DNA of 48,325 nt from an uncultured Bacilli bacterium (GTDB lineage Bacteria > Bacillota_I > Bacilli_A > RF39 > UBA660): positions 1 through 48,325 of the forward strand of contig CALVSA010000006.1 of assembly GCA_944358825.1 (NCBI GenBank), in the 5' to 3' direction. Of this stretch, positions 25,902-34,223 are shown piece after piece. A program made the translations under genes and the position numbers. A model generated the notes under the pieces. That model made no database searches. It had not been told where the DNA came from and was given only the letters and a program-made list of their open reading frames with translations. The stretch's first letter is position 1. Every line of letters begins with the position of its first letter.

Positions 25902-27205
25902 TGAAACTCGACTTAAGTTATATTAATGAAAATAAAACGATAGTAATCGGAGTCTCCGCTGGTCCTGATTCTATGGCACTTCTTCATTATTTAATAAATA
26001 ACACTACAAATAAATTAGTATGTGCACATATTAATCATAATGTAAGAAAAGAAAGTATAGAAGAAGAAAAATACTTAAAAAGTTATTGCAATAAAAATAA
26101 TGTAATCTTTGAATGTTTAAAAATTACAAATTATCAAGAAAATAACTTTGAGAATGAAGCTCGCAAAAAAAGATATGAATTTTATAATGAATTGCTAGAT
26201 AAATATCAAACTAAATACCTACTACTAGCACACCACGCTGATGATTTAATTGAAACAATATTAATGAAAATAGCGCGTGGTTCAAATTTAGAAGGATATG
26301 CTGGTATCAAAAAAATAAATAAATATAATGATAAATATATAATAAGACCACTTTTAGATTATACTAAAGATGAAATATTAGAATATAACAATAAAAATAA
26401 TATTAAATATTATATAGATAAAAGTAATTCAGATAATAAATATACAAGAAATAGATATCGAAATTACATTTTACCATTTTTAAAAAAAGAAGATCCTAAT
26501 ATTCATAAAAAATTCATTATGTATTCAAACACATTACTAGAATATGATAATTATATTAAAAAAGAAACAGAAAAAATAGTAAATTCCATCTATTATAAAA
26601 ATAAATTAAATTTAGAAAAGTTTAATAAATTAGATTATTTTATGAAAAAAAATACTCTATATTACATATTAAATAATTTATATAATAATAAACAAAATAT
26701 TATTACCCATAATCATATCAATAATATTATTAATATTTGTAAAAAAGACAAAAATAATTATCTTAACTTACCAAAAGGCTTAATATTAATAAAAGAATAT
26801 CAATACTTAAGTTTTAAATACAAAAATAAAAACACAAATTATAAATACTTACTAAAAGACTATCAAAAAATAGATAATCACATTATAAGAAAAATAAATA
26901 AAAGTGAATTTAATGGTAATAATATATGTCGTATAAATAGTAAAAATATAAATTTACCACTATATATTAGAAATAAAAAAGATGGCGATAAAATTGAAGT
27001 ATTAGGGCTTAATGGTCATAAAAAAATAAGCGATATTTTTGTTGAAAAAAAGATTCCCATTAGTATTAGAAATAAATATCCAATTGTTGTAGATAATAAA
27101 GATAATATAATATGGGTCCCAAACTTAAAAAAATCTAAATTTAATACTAAAAACAATGAATTTTATGATATAATACTAGAGTACTGTGAAAAGGAGGAAA
27201 ATTAA
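25901..27205 (+). CDS. tilS: tRNA(Ile)-lysidine synthetase TilS
   Basis: It modifies C34 of the tRNA-Ile with CAU anticodon to lysidine using ATP and lysine, so that AUA is read as Ile; the enzyme is essential and important in a genome rich in ATA codons. The PP-loop is SAGPDS at 19-24 (family consensus SGGxDS). Further signatures are HINHNVR, NNFENEARKKRYEF, LLAHHADDLIET and RNRYRNYILP. The C-terminal substrate-binding domain has IRNKKDGDKI. The 434-residue length is normal. AAGGAGGAAATA precedes the ATG, which overlaps the alkD-like stop. In Bacillus tilS also precedes ftsH, with hpt between them; hpt is missing here. Confidence 0.97.
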   Translation: MKLDLSYINENKTIVIGVSAGPDSMALLHYLINNTTNKLVCAHINHNVRKESIEEEKYLKSYCNKNNVIFECLKITNYQENNFENEARKKRYEFYNELLDKYQTKYLLLAHHADDLIETILMKIARGSNLEGYAGIKKINKYNDKYIIRPLLDYTKDEILEYNNKNNIKYYIDKSNSDNKYTRNRYRNYILPFLKKEDPNIHKKFIMYSNTLLEYDNYIKKETEKIVNSIYYKNKLNLEKFNKLDYFMKKNTLYYILNNLYNNKQNIITHNHINNIINICKKDKNNYLNLPKGLILIKEYQYLSFKYKNKNTNYKYLLKDYQKIDNHIIRKINKSEFNGNNICRINSKNINLPLYIRNKKDGDKIEVLGLNGHKKISDIFVEKKIPISIRNKYPIVVDNKDNIIWVPNLKKSKFNTKNNEFYDIILEYCEKEEN

Positions 27206-29121
27206 TGGAAATGAAAAAAACAGTCAAAAGAGGATTATTTCCATATGTATTCTTATTTATATTTATTATTGCCTGTTTGATTGTTGTAAATAGTCTAAAT
27301 ACTACTGTTAACAAATTAACTTATGATGAGTTTATGAAAGAACTCAATAATAATACAATTACTGAAATGGCAATTACACCTAAAACAAGAACTGAAACAT
27401 ATGAAATAATTGGTAAACTAAAAGATTATGATAAAAATGAAACATTTATTTTACAAATACCAAGATCAGATGAATTTATATCTAAAATCGTCAGTGGCGA
27501 AGAAGAAAGTAATTTCAAACTAACAATAAATACAGATCCTGAAGCATCTTCATGGTTATTAATTCTTATAAATGTTTTACCATTAGTATTATTAGTTGGT
27601 GCTACTTTTTGGTTATTTACAAGACAAATTGGTGGTAACAATAAATCAATGGATTTTGGAAAAAGTAGAGCTAAATTAATGGAAGAAGGTCCTAAAACAA
27701 CATTTAAAGATGTTGCAGGATTAAACGAAGAAAAAGAAGAAGTTCAAGAATTAATTGACTTTTTAAAGAATCCGAAAAAATTCCAAAACATGGGAGCAAG
27801 AATTCCCAAAGGTGTTTTATTAGTAGGTCCTCCGGGAACTGGTAAAACACTACTAGCAAGAGCAGTAGCTGGCGAAGCAAAAGTACCATTCTACTACATT
27901 AGTGGTTCTGATTTCGTTGAACTATTTGTTGGTATTGGTGCATCACGTGTTCGTGATATGTTCAAACAAGCTAAAATGAATGCTCCATGTTTAATATTTA
28001 TTGATGAAATAGATGCCGTTGGTCGCCAAAGAGGAACAGGTCTAGGTGGCGGACATGATGAAAGAGAACAAACATTAAACCAATTATTAACAGAAATGGA
28101 TGGATTTGGCGCTAATGAAGGCATTATCATAATTGCTGCAACTAACAGGCCTGACGTTCTAGATCCTGCCTTACTTCGTCCAGGAAGATTCGATCGTCAA
28201 GTAACTGTTGCTTTACCTGATAAAAATGCTCGTATTGAAATTTTGAAAGTTCATGCTAAAAATAAAACATTAGGAAAAGATGTTACGCTAGAAAATTTAG
28301 CTAAAAGAACTCCAGGATTTTCTGGAGCAGACTTAGAAAACTTACTAAATGAAGCTGCCCTACTTACTGTTAGAAGAAATAAAAAAGCAATTACTATGGC
28401 AGAAATAGATGAAGCTACAGACCGTGTATTAATGGGACCTGCTAAAGTAAGTAAAAAATATACTGATAAAGAAAAGAAACTAGTAGCATACCACGAAGCA
28501 GGACACGCTGTATTAGGATTAAAACTTGATGGAGCTAATGACGTTCAAAAAATAACTATTATTCCAAGAGGTCATGCTGGTGGTTATACTATGATGACTC
28601 CAAAAGAAGAAAGCTTTAACTATACTAAAAAGCAGTTACTTGAATCAATATCAGGCTTACTAGCAGGACGTGTATCAGAAGAAATAGTATTTAATGAAAT
28701 TTCAACTGGTGCTCATGATGACTTCAAAAAAGCAACAAAAATTGCTAGAAGTATGGTTACTGAATATGGTATGAGTAACTTAGGACCTATGATGTTAGAA
28801 GAACCATCTGAAAATACTTTCCTAGGTCGTGATTATACTAAAAACAGAAATATCTCTGATACAGTTGCTCACGAAATTGATGAAGAGATGCGTCGTATAA
28901 TTAATGAATGTTATGATACCACTAAAAAAATCATCAAAGAAAATAGAAAATTACTTGATTTAATAGCAAACACTCTTCTTGAAGAAGAAACAATTACTAA
29001 AGAACAAATTGATTATTTAGTAGAACATGGTCATCTACCTAAAGAAGATGAAGATGAAGAAGTTGAAGAAGAGAAAAAAGAAGAAGTAAAAGAAAAAAAG
29101 AACAAAAAAGATGCTGAATAA
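27205..29121 (+). CDS. ftsH: Membrane AAA+ zinc protease FtsH
   Basis: A hexameric membrane-bound protease for damaged membrane proteins and regulators; in Bacillus it is also needed for sporulation. There are two membrane helices (about 11-29 and 117-139) with an external loop between them. Walker A is GPPGTGKT at 208-215, Walker B is [12 protein letters not shown], and the second region of homology is [21 protein letters not shown]. The zinc site is HEAGH at 430-434. The tail is long and acidic/lysine-rich ([14 protein letters not shown]). AAAGGAGGAAAATTA precedes the ATG, which overlaps the tilS stop. It is closed by a hairpin that also serves divIC. Confidence 0.98.
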   Translation: MEMKKTVKRGLFPYVFLFIFIIACLIVVNSLNTTVNKLTYDEFMKELNNNTITEMAITPKTRTETYEIIGKLKDYDKNETFILQIPRSDEFISKIVSGEEESNFKLTINTDPEASSWLLILINVLPLVLLVGATFWLFTRQIGGNNKSMDFGKSRAKLMEEGPKTTFKDVAGLNEEKEEVQELIDFLKNPKKFQNMGARIPKGVLLVGPPGTGKTLLARAVAGEAKVPFYYISGSDFVELFVGIGASRVRDMFKQAKMNAPCLIFIDEIDAVGRQRGTGLGGGHDEREQTLNQLLTEMDGFGANEGIIIIAATNRPDVLDPALLRPGRFDRQVTVALPDKNARIEILKVHAKNKTLGKDVTLENLAKRTPGFSGADLENLLNEAALLTVRRNKKAITMAEIDEATDRVLMGPAKVSKKYTDKEKKLVAYHEAGHAVLGLKLDGANDVQKITIIPRGHAGGYTMMTPKEESFNYTKKQLLESISGLLAGRVSEEIVFNEISTGAHDDFKKATKIARSMVTEYGMSNLGPMMLEEPSENTFLGRDYTKNRNISDTVAHEIDEEMRRIINECYDTTKKIIKENRKLLDLIANTLLEEETITKEQIDYLVEHGHLPKEDEDEEVEEEKKEEVKEKKNKKDAE

Positions 29122-29136
29122 CAACATCTTTTTTTA
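29104..29136. terminator. Bidirectional terminator between ftsH and divIC
   Basis: Stem AAAAAAGATG/CATCTTTTTT (29104-29113 with 29125-29134). The 5' arm lies in the last codons of ftsH and the stop is in the loop. Confidence 0.8.
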
Positions 29137-29463
29137 TTCTTCACTTTCATTCTCTTTCTCTTCTTCATCATCAAATCTTATTATTAATTCTCCATCTTTT
29201 GAATACAAATACTTTTCTCTAGCATATCTAGCAATATAAGTAGGATCTTCTAACTTTTGTATATCTGCTTGTAATTTTTTTTCTTCCTCTTGTAAACTAA
29301 CAATTCTTCCTTCTAACTCTTTTTTCTCTTTATTTATAGAAATTATCTTATTAATACTAACAAATAAATTGTAAGAAAGATAACTTATAAGTAACATAAA
29401 AAACACAAAAACAAAAATTGACTTAACTCTTCTTTTTCTTCTAGCTTTTGATTTTGTAGCCAT
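29134..29463 (-). CDS. divIC: Septum formation initiator DivIC/FtsB family
   Basis: A small bitopic divisome protein that partners DivIB/FtsQ and FtsL. The 109 residues show a basic cytoplasmic start (KSKARRKRRVK), one membrane helix (about 14-34), a leucine/glutamate coiled coil (KEKKELEGRIVSLQEEEKK), then DPTYIARYAREKYLYSKDGE, the conserved FtsB/DivIC C-terminal motif. The tail is acidic. AAGGTGATG precedes the ATG. Its position after yabP-yabQ is as in Bacillus. Confidence 0.94.
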   Translation of the reverse strand: MATKSKARRKRRVKSIFVFVFFMLLISYLSYNLFVSINKIISINKEKKELEGRIVSLQEEEKKLQADIQKLEDPTYIARYAREKYLYSKDGELIIRFDDEEEKENESEE

Positions 29464-29549
29464 TACATCACCTTCTTACACTTACATTATATCACTGATA
29501 TATTTATTTTACAAATAATTTTAATTACCAAAATTCGTCAAAATGTAAA

Positions 29550-29828
29550 CTAATGTTTTTTGAATACTTTTTTATGCAAAATGCTAGCTAATACAAAACC
29601 TACTAAAATAGATAATATAAAATAGACATGAACTGCACCATTATTAATTTTAATAAGTCCAATAAAGTATAAAATAGTATTAAAAAGTAAGAAAAACAAT
29701 GTATAAATTACTTTAATCAACAATTTTTCATTATACAAAAACTTATAGTTTATTTCTAATAAAACGTAAAAAATTACACCATAAACAAAAGAAAATATCA
29801 AAGAGTTTATTTGAATAGTTAATACCAT
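29550..29828 (-). CDS. yabQ: Sporulation membrane protein YabQ
   Basis: A short membrane protein of 92 residues with about three hydrophobic helices. The opening QINSLIFSFVYGVIFYVLLEINYKF is the YabQ pattern, and the position directly after yabP and before divIC is that of Bacillus and Clostridium. In B. subtilis YabQ is a SigE-dependent protein of the forespore outer membrane needed for cortex synthesis. It is shorter than many YabQ proteins (which run to 200 residues), lacking the usual charged C-terminal part. The ATG overlaps the yabP stop (TAATG). Confidence 0.85.
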   Translation of the reverse strand: MVLTIQINSLIFSFVYGVIFYVLLEINYKFLYNEKLLIKVIYTLFFLLFNTILYFIGLIKINNGAVHVYFILSILVGFVLASILHKKVFKKH

Positions 29829-30121
29829 TACTTAAATAACTTATTTAACAAGGTATTTTCCTTTTCTTTTTTTGTATTACCATCTAAATAACTTAAACCA
29901 TCTATTCTACCTTTTATTGAAACATTTCCTTGATAAGTATCTAATTTAATAATTTCTAGCTCTGATCCCTTAACTACCAAAAACCCCAGAGTTGTTTCCA
30001 TTAAAAACTCCTCATTATCAAAACTCTCTATTTTCTTTACTCCTGTAATAATAATATTTTTACGTTCTGAAATAGAAATACCATGATTAAAACTACTTTC
30101 AATTTCTTTTACCTTGTCCAT
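29828..30121 (-). CDS. yabP: Sporulation protein YabP
   Basis: A 97-residue YabP/YqfC family protein. Signatures are ISERKNIIITGVKKIESFDNEEFLMETTLGFLVVKG and LEIIKLDTYQGNVSIKGRIDGLSY, read here in pieces. YabP is made in the mother cell under SigE and is required for the spore cortex. It is paired with yabQ through overlapping stop/start codons, as in other endospore formers. AGGAGG lies six bases before ATG 30121. Very good evidence that this lineage kept a spore-cortex pathway. Confidence 0.93.
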   Translation of the reverse strand: MDKVKEIESSFNHGISISERKNIIITGVKKIESFDNEEFLMETTLGFLVVKGSELEIIKLDTYQGNVSIKGRIDGLSYLDGNTKKEKENTLLNKLFK

Positions 30122-30151
30122 AAAATTCCTCCTGTTTAAATATATGTTGAA

Positions 30152-30187
30152 ATTAAAAAAAAATAACCCATTACTTATCGTAATGGG
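30152..30187 (-). terminator. Terminator of spoVG
   Basis: Perfect stem CCCATTAC/GTAATGGG (30167-30174 with 30180-30187), followed on the minus strand by a run of nine T after TTA. It lies just after the spoVG stop. Confidence 0.92.
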
Positions 30188-30198
30188 AAAATATCACT

Positions 30199-30456
30199 TT
30201 ACTCTGCTTTTTCATATTCTTCTAAAATAGCTTTAGAGAATTCTTGACGAGTCTCTGTATTAATAGGATGCGCTATATCTCTATACCCTCCAGTTGATGT
30301 TTGTCTGCTAGGCATTGCAATAAAAAGCCCATCTTTACCATCAATTATTCTAATATCATGAATAGCAAAACAATCATCAAGTAAAACTGAAGCAATTCCT
30401 TTCATACGTGAATTTTCTTTTTCAATTTTGTGAACAGTTACTGAAGTTATCTTCAT
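30199..30456 (-). CDS. spoVG: RNA/DNA-binding regulator SpoVG
   Basis: An 85-residue SpoVG: a small site-specific nucleic-acid-binding protein that influences division-septum choice in sporulation and virulence genes in other Firmicutes. The sequence is strongly conserved ([45 protein letters not shown]). The length is a little below the Bacillus protein (97), lacking only the variable tail. AAGGAG precedes the ATG. It has its own promoter (TTGACT-16-TAGAAT) and terminator. Confidence 0.97.
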   Translation of the reverse strand: MKITSVTVHKIEKENSRMKGIASVLLDDCFAIHDIRIIDGKDGLFIAMPSRQTSTGGYRDIAHPINTETRQEFSKAILEEYEKAE

Positions 30457-30495
30457 AATGTTTCAACTCCTTCCAGAAATTGTCTTTCTAAATAC

Positions 30496-30523
30496 ATTCT
30501 ATCATTTATAATATAAAAGTCAA
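30496..30523 (-). promoter_or_regulatory. Promoter of spoVG
   Basis: -35 TTGACT (30523-30518), 16-base spacer, -10 TAGAAT (30501-30496). It lies between veg and spoVG. It looks SigA-like rather than the SigH promoter known for Bacillus spoVG. Confidence 0.6.
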
Positions 30524-30540
30524 TAGTTTTAACATTTTTT

Positions 30541-30765
30541 TTACAAATTATTGTCAAAATACAACTCCACATTATTTGTTAAAACATCCGAATAACAAAA
30601 ACTCTTATTTTCATTAGTATCCAACTTAACTATAAAAATATAACTATAAATTTCAGAAATTTTACCCTGATACTGTTCTTTCTTATTTCTAGCGCAATTA
30701 CACACTACTTTTACCCTACTACCACGATTATTTTCAATTTTACTTTTAATTGCTTGTATACTCAT
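30541..30765 (-). CDS. veg: Veg family protein
   Basis: A 74-residue Veg protein, a small SH3-like protein that in B. subtilis stimulates biofilm gene expression. Recognised by IKSKIENNRGSRVKV, the beta strands with KISEIYSYIFIVKL and SFCYSDVLT. AAGGGGGAA precedes the ATG. It lies ten bases downstream of yabG, the same order as in Bacillus (yabG-veg). Confidence 0.94.
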   Translation of the reverse strand: MSIQAIKSKIENNRGSRVKVVCNCARNKKEQYQGKISEIYSYIFIVKLDTNENKSFCYSDVLTNNVELYFDNNL

Positions 30766-30775
30766 AAATTCCCCC

Positions 30776-31543
30776 TTATTCTCTTGGATAACCTATATAC
30801 ATAGTTCCATTAGTAATAATACCACCAATACCATCAGCGCCATATTTAGTTTTTTCTAATATATTAATCAAATTAATTGGCTTATTTTTATCAGAAAAAG
30901 ATAAACTTCCCGCGATTATCGCAGGATCAAGTGCATGAATATTTATTCTCTTAGGACTAGAAGCAAAATTAGCCCCTGCTTTTATTAAATCTTCATAGTT
31001 GGATTGACAAGCTCCCGCTACTATTAATAGTTTCTCATGAGACTTTTCATATCTTCTAGCTTCCTTAACAGCAGTTACAAAACAACTAGTATTTTTATAA
31101 CTATTGTTATTTCTTTTTTTACGATATAAAGCATCATGTCCAGTTAAAACTAATATATCAGGATTATATTTTTCTAAATAATTATACACATTTTTACTAA
31201 ACTCACTTTCATCCAAATAAATTCCATAAGCTTTAATTTTATTTCTTTTATAAAAATCCATACACTTATCCAAAAAATTTTTATCACCATCTAAATGCAA
31301 AATTCTACCAGGCAGATAAAAATACTCATTACGATCTAAATTCCTATACTCTTCTAAAATAGGCTCAAAATTATCATTTAAATCCTTATCTACGTATTTT
31401 TTTAAATCACTTATATCACTATCTGCACAAAGTCTAACAAAAACACCTCTTAAATAACAAATATTATCTTCAATAGACATAATTTCAAAAACAATATCAT
31501 TATTATAAGAATTTCTTGTAACTAAATCACCAACCTTAAACAT
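30776..31543 (-). CDS. yabG: Sporulation-specific protease YabG
   Basis: YabG is a SigK-controlled cysteine-type protease that processes spore coat proteins in Bacillus and pre-pro-SleC and CspBA in Clostridioides difficile. The 255 residues show the opening KVGDLVTRNSYNNDIVFEI, VLTGHDALYRKK, VAGACQSNYEDLIKAGANFASSP and ALDPAIIAGSLSFSD. The His of GHDA and Cys of GACQS are likely the catalytic pair; this is family knowledge applied by eye. Length is slightly below the Bacillus protein. It lies between ksgA and veg as in Bacillus. It is among the strongest markers for endospore formation in the window. Confidence 0.94.
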   Translation of the reverse strand: MFKVGDLVTRNSYNNDIVFEIMSIEDNICYLRGVFVRLCADSDISDLKKYVDKDLNDNFEPILEEYRNLDRNEYFYLPGRILHLDGDKNFLDKCMDFYKRNKIKAYGIYLDESEFSKNVYNYLEKYNPDILVLTGHDALYRKKRNNNSYKNTSCFVTAVKEARRYEKSHEKLLIVAGACQSNYEDLIKAGANFASSPKRINIHALDPAIIAGSLSFSDKNKPINLINILEKTKYGADGIGGIITNGTMYIGYPRE

Positions 31544-31568
31544 ATTATCACCATTATATATATATGAA

Positions 31569-31599
31569 CAAAAAAAAGAAATATGAAAATCACATTTCT
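31569..31599 (-). terminator. Terminator of ksgA
   Basis: Nine-pair stem (31577-31585 with 31591-31599, one G-U) followed by seven T on the minus strand. The 5' arm overlaps the ksgA stop. Confidence 0.7.
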
Positions 31600-32378
31600 A
31601 AATTATTAGCTATTTCTATATAAATATCAACATTAATATCTTCCGCTCTATTTTGAATAGATAAATTATACTTATTTAAAATACCTTCAATCAAGTTCAA
31701 ATCATAATTTTTTAAATTATTTTTTAAAGTCTTTCTTTTAAATTGAAAACTATCCTTTACTAACTTATTAAATAAATTAAAATCTTTAATATTAACATCT
31801 TTCTTTTTTTCTAATAGAACAACAGCACTATCAACTTTAGGAGATGGATTAAATAATTTCCTATTAACTTTAAACAACTTACTTACTTTGTAATAAGCAT
31901 TTAAATAAACAGTTAAAGAGCCATAATCTTTAGAATTAACACTAGCACAAAAACGATTAGCAACTTCATCTTGAACCATAATTAATACCGTATCAAATAA
32001 GTTACTATCAACCACTTTTTTTACAATTGGAGTTGTAATATAATATGGCAAATTAGAAATAAAAAGTAATCTATCATAACAAATATTTTTAATATCATTA
32101 TTTATATCTGCTTCTAAAAAGTCAATAAACTTTAAATCATAATTATTAAAATTACTAAATTTTTCATTTAAATAAAACTCTAAATCACTATCTATTTCAT
32201 AAATTAAACAATATTTAGCTTTACTAAGTATTTCGCTAGTTAATGCTCCTTGTCCCGGACCAACTTCAACTACTAAATCATTATCAGTAATATTAGCATA
32301 ACTTATAATTTTCTTGATTAAATTAGTATCAGTAATAAAATTTTGTCCAAATTTCTTTTTAAATTTAAATTCCTGCAT
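31590..32378 (-). CDS. rsmA: 16S rRNA dimethyladenosine transferase KsgA/RsmA
   Basis: It dimethylates A1518 and A1519 near the 3' end of 16S rRNA, a late check of 30S assembly. Signatures are KKFGQNFITD, the SAM-binding VEVGPGQGALT, the catalytic NLPYYITTPIV and the later NPSPKVDSAVV. The length of 262 residues is normal. AAGAGGTGA precedes ATG 32378. The rnmV (RNase M5) gene that precedes ksgA in Bacillus is missing. Confidence 0.97.
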   Translation of the reverse strand: MQEFKFKKKFGQNFITDTNLIKKIISYANITDNDLVVEVGPGQGALTSEILSKAKYCLIYEIDSDLEFYLNEKFSNFNNYDLKFIDFLEADINNDIKNICYDRLLFISNLPYYITTPIVKKVVDSNLFDTVLIMVQDEVANRFCASVNSKDYGSLTVYLNAYYKVSKLFKVNRKLFNPSPKVDSAVVLLEKKKDVNIKDFNLFNKLVKDSFQFKRKTLKNNLKNYDLNLIEGILNKYNLSIQNRAEDINVDIYIEIANNLEM

Positions 32379-32395
32379 AATTCACCTCTTTTTAT

Positions 32396-32420
32396 AATAA
32401 AAGAAGGTTAAGCACCTTCT
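32396..32420 (-). terminator. Terminator of the 3D-domain gene
   Basis: Stem AGAAGGT/ACCTTCT (32402-32408 with 32414-32420), then TTTATTAT on the minus strand. The 5' arm lies in the last codons of the gene. Confidence 0.75.
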
Positions 32421-33091
32421 CTTAATATTTCAAACTTAACATTATAAGTAAGTGGCATTGCAACTTGTTCACTTGGGAATAGTAAGTCAAACAAAGTATG
32501 TTTACCAAAACCAACTGCTCCACCAGTATCAAGTACAATAGCTATAATTGGATCAGTATCTGGAATATTAGAAATTCTTACAATAGTATAAAACGGTATT
32601 GAAGCGTCCGCTGCAACAATTCTAACTTCACCAAACTCTGGATCCATATAAGTTGAAGTATTTCTTACGTCATATCCACTTGCTGTTTTGCCTGAACAAC
32701 CACTACAATTTGGGCCATATCCAGTAAGTGTTCCAACATAAGTTCTAATAACATTATAATCAGGCTCTTCTTCAACATAAACTGGTTCTTCAGCAGGTGC
32801 AGGAGCCTCTTCAACTACTGGTTCTTCTGTTTTTTCTTCCTCTAAACTTTCTAAAACCTCTTCACTTTTTTTATCTTTACTTTCATCTTTTTCATCTAAA
32901 AATGCATTGCCATCAGCTATATCTGATACAAACATAACATTTACAGCATCGGCCATTTTACTTAAATTGTTATTTTCTACAACAGCGACCATATCGTCTT
33001 CTGCCTTAGAATTAAACAACCCTACTAAAAATAGAGCTCCCACCATTAACTGTGTTCCCACAATTAATGTATTTGCAACTATTTTTTTCAT
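32408..33091 (-). CDS. Secreted 3D-domain protein (YabE-like)
   Basis: A 227-residue exported protein. A signal/anchor segment lies at about 3-23, followed by a long acidic linker rich in Glu and Pro. A C-terminal 3D domain has GTLTGYGPNCSGCSGKTASG, RIVAADASIPFYTIV and the metal-site VLDTGGAVGFGKHTLFDLLF. 3D domains are the double-psi barrel of lytic transglycosylases (MltA type) and of Rpf-like proteins of Firmicutes. In Bacillus yabE lies at this place between tatD and ksgA, but it also has DUF348 and G5 domains that are absent here. ATG 33091 with AGAGGTGA upstream is the start; the open frame continues 15 codons without support. Confidence 0.88.
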   Translation of the reverse strand: MKKIVANTLIVGTQLMVGALFLVGLFNSKAEDDMVAVVENNNLSKMADAVNVMFVSDIADGNAFLDEKDESKDKKSEEVLESLEEEKTEEPVVEEAPAPAEEPVYVEEEPDYNVIRTYVGTLTGYGPNCSGCSGKTASGYDVRNTSTYMDPEFGEVRIVAADASIPFYTIVRISNIPDTDPIIAIVLDTGGAVGFGKHTLFDLLFPSEQVAMPLTYNVKFEILREGA

Positions 33092-33144
33092 TAAATCACC
33101 TCTTATTTTTTTCTCAGGCACATATAATTCTATCATAAATTAAT

Positions 33145-33894
33145 CTAAATGTCAAATATGCTAGATGTACTAGTGCTCGTAATAGCTATAACACTATCAC
33201 TATTAAGCCCTTTAATTTCAGCGATTTTATCAACAATTACAGGCAAATAAGATGAGTCATTTTTATATTTTCGATAAGGTTCTGGAGTTAAATATGGAGC
33301 ATCAGTTTCTAATAAAATATATTTTAAATCACACTCTTCTATTACTTTTATTATATTTTTAGCGTTCTTAAATGTTACTACTCCTCCTATTCCCAAATAA
33401 AAGCCTAAATCAATAAACTTATGAGCCATTTCAACACTACCTGTATAACAATGAATTGAACCTCTACAATTTGATTTTTCTAATATATCATATGTATCTT
33501 GTATACTATCTCTAGTATGCACAATAATGGGTTTATTATACTTATTAGCAATATCTAACTGTTTCTTAAAAAAATATTGCTGTTTCTCTTTATCAGTATT
33601 ATCATAATGATAGTCAAGCCCAATTTCTCCTAAAGCAACTATCTTATCATCATTAATATGTTCTTCTAACCATTCTAAATCATCTATATTAACCTCATCT
33701 AATTCAGTTGGATGAAAGCCCAAAGCTCCATATACGATATCATATTTTTTAACTAACTCTAATACCTCTAAATTGCTCTTCATATCACAACCATTAACAA
33801 TTATAGCTTTTATATTTGCATCTTTTATTTTATTTATAATCAAATCTAAATCTTCATAATATTCTTTATACAAATGACAATGTGTATCAATCAT
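33145..33894 (-). CDS. tatD: TatD family metal-dependent DNase
   Basis: A 249-residue TIM-barrel metal hydrolase with 3'-5' exonuclease activity on DNA in characterised members. The metal ligands are visible: IDTHCHL, ALGEIGLDYHYD, IVHTRDS, SIHCYTGS and LLETDAPYLTP. AGGAGG precedes ATG 33894. Adjacent order (metG-tatD-yabE-like-ksgA) copies Bacillus, with one small extra gene between metG and tatD. Confidence 0.96.
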   Translation of the reverse strand: MIDTHCHLYKEYYEDLDLIINKIKDANIKAIIVNGCDMKSNLEVLELVKKYDIVYGALGFHPTELDEVNIDDLEWLEEHINDDKIVALGEIGLDYHYDNTDKEKQQYFFKKQLDIANKYNKPIIVHTRDSIQDTYDILEKSNCRGSIHCYTGSVEMAHKFIDLGFYLGIGGVVTFKNAKNIIKVIEECDLKYILLETDAPYLTPEPYRKYKNDSSYLPVIVDKIAEIKGLNSDSVIAITSTSTSSIFDI

Positions 33895-33920
33895 AAATTC
33901 CTCCCATATATATTATATCA

Positions 33921-33947
33921 AAAAAATTATACTATCTAGTATAATTT
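33921..33947 (-). terminator. Terminator of the 58-residue membrane protein gene
   Basis: A 10-bp perfect stem AAATTATACT/AGTATAATTT (33924-33933 with 33938-33947), loop of four, then a T-run on the minus strand. It contains the stop codon. Confidence 0.75.
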
Positions 33948-34108
33948 CTGCTGATTATTAAAAATTTAATAAAATAATAAAGCACTACTAACAAATATAA
34001 AATATCCAAAATATTTTTACTACTTATTACTAAAATAATTAAAAATATCAGTGTTACTACAAAAAAACCAAATACTAAAACTTCCTCTTTAATTTCATCA
34101 TTGAACAT
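33932..34108 (-). CDS. Small two-helix membrane protein, unknown
   Basis: A 58-residue protein, not recognised. A short acidic start (FNDEIKEEV) is followed by two hydrophobic stretches (about 10-29 and 33-50) and a basic end (ISRNYTR), consistent with a helical hairpin. AAAGGAAAG eight bases before ATG 34108 and a dedicated terminator support a real gene. It is inserted between metG and tatD relative to Bacillus. No function can be proposed. Confidence 0.6.
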   Translation of the reverse strand: MFNDEIKEEVLVFGFFVVTLIFLIILVISSKNILDILYLLVVLYYFIKFLIISRNYTR

Positions 34109-34190
34109 TTTAGTCTTTCCTTTCTTACTGCAACACACTACACTACTAATATAACAAATATAAAAAAGAAAGTAAATGAAATTTCAAATA

Positions 34191-34223
34191 AAAAAAGAAG
34201 TTTACATTTTTGCGTCAACTTCT
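34191..34223 (-). terminator. Terminator of metG
   Basis: Stem AGAAGTT/AACTTCT (34196-34202 with 34217-34223), then a T-run. The 5' arm codes for the last residues of MetG. Confidence 0.6.
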
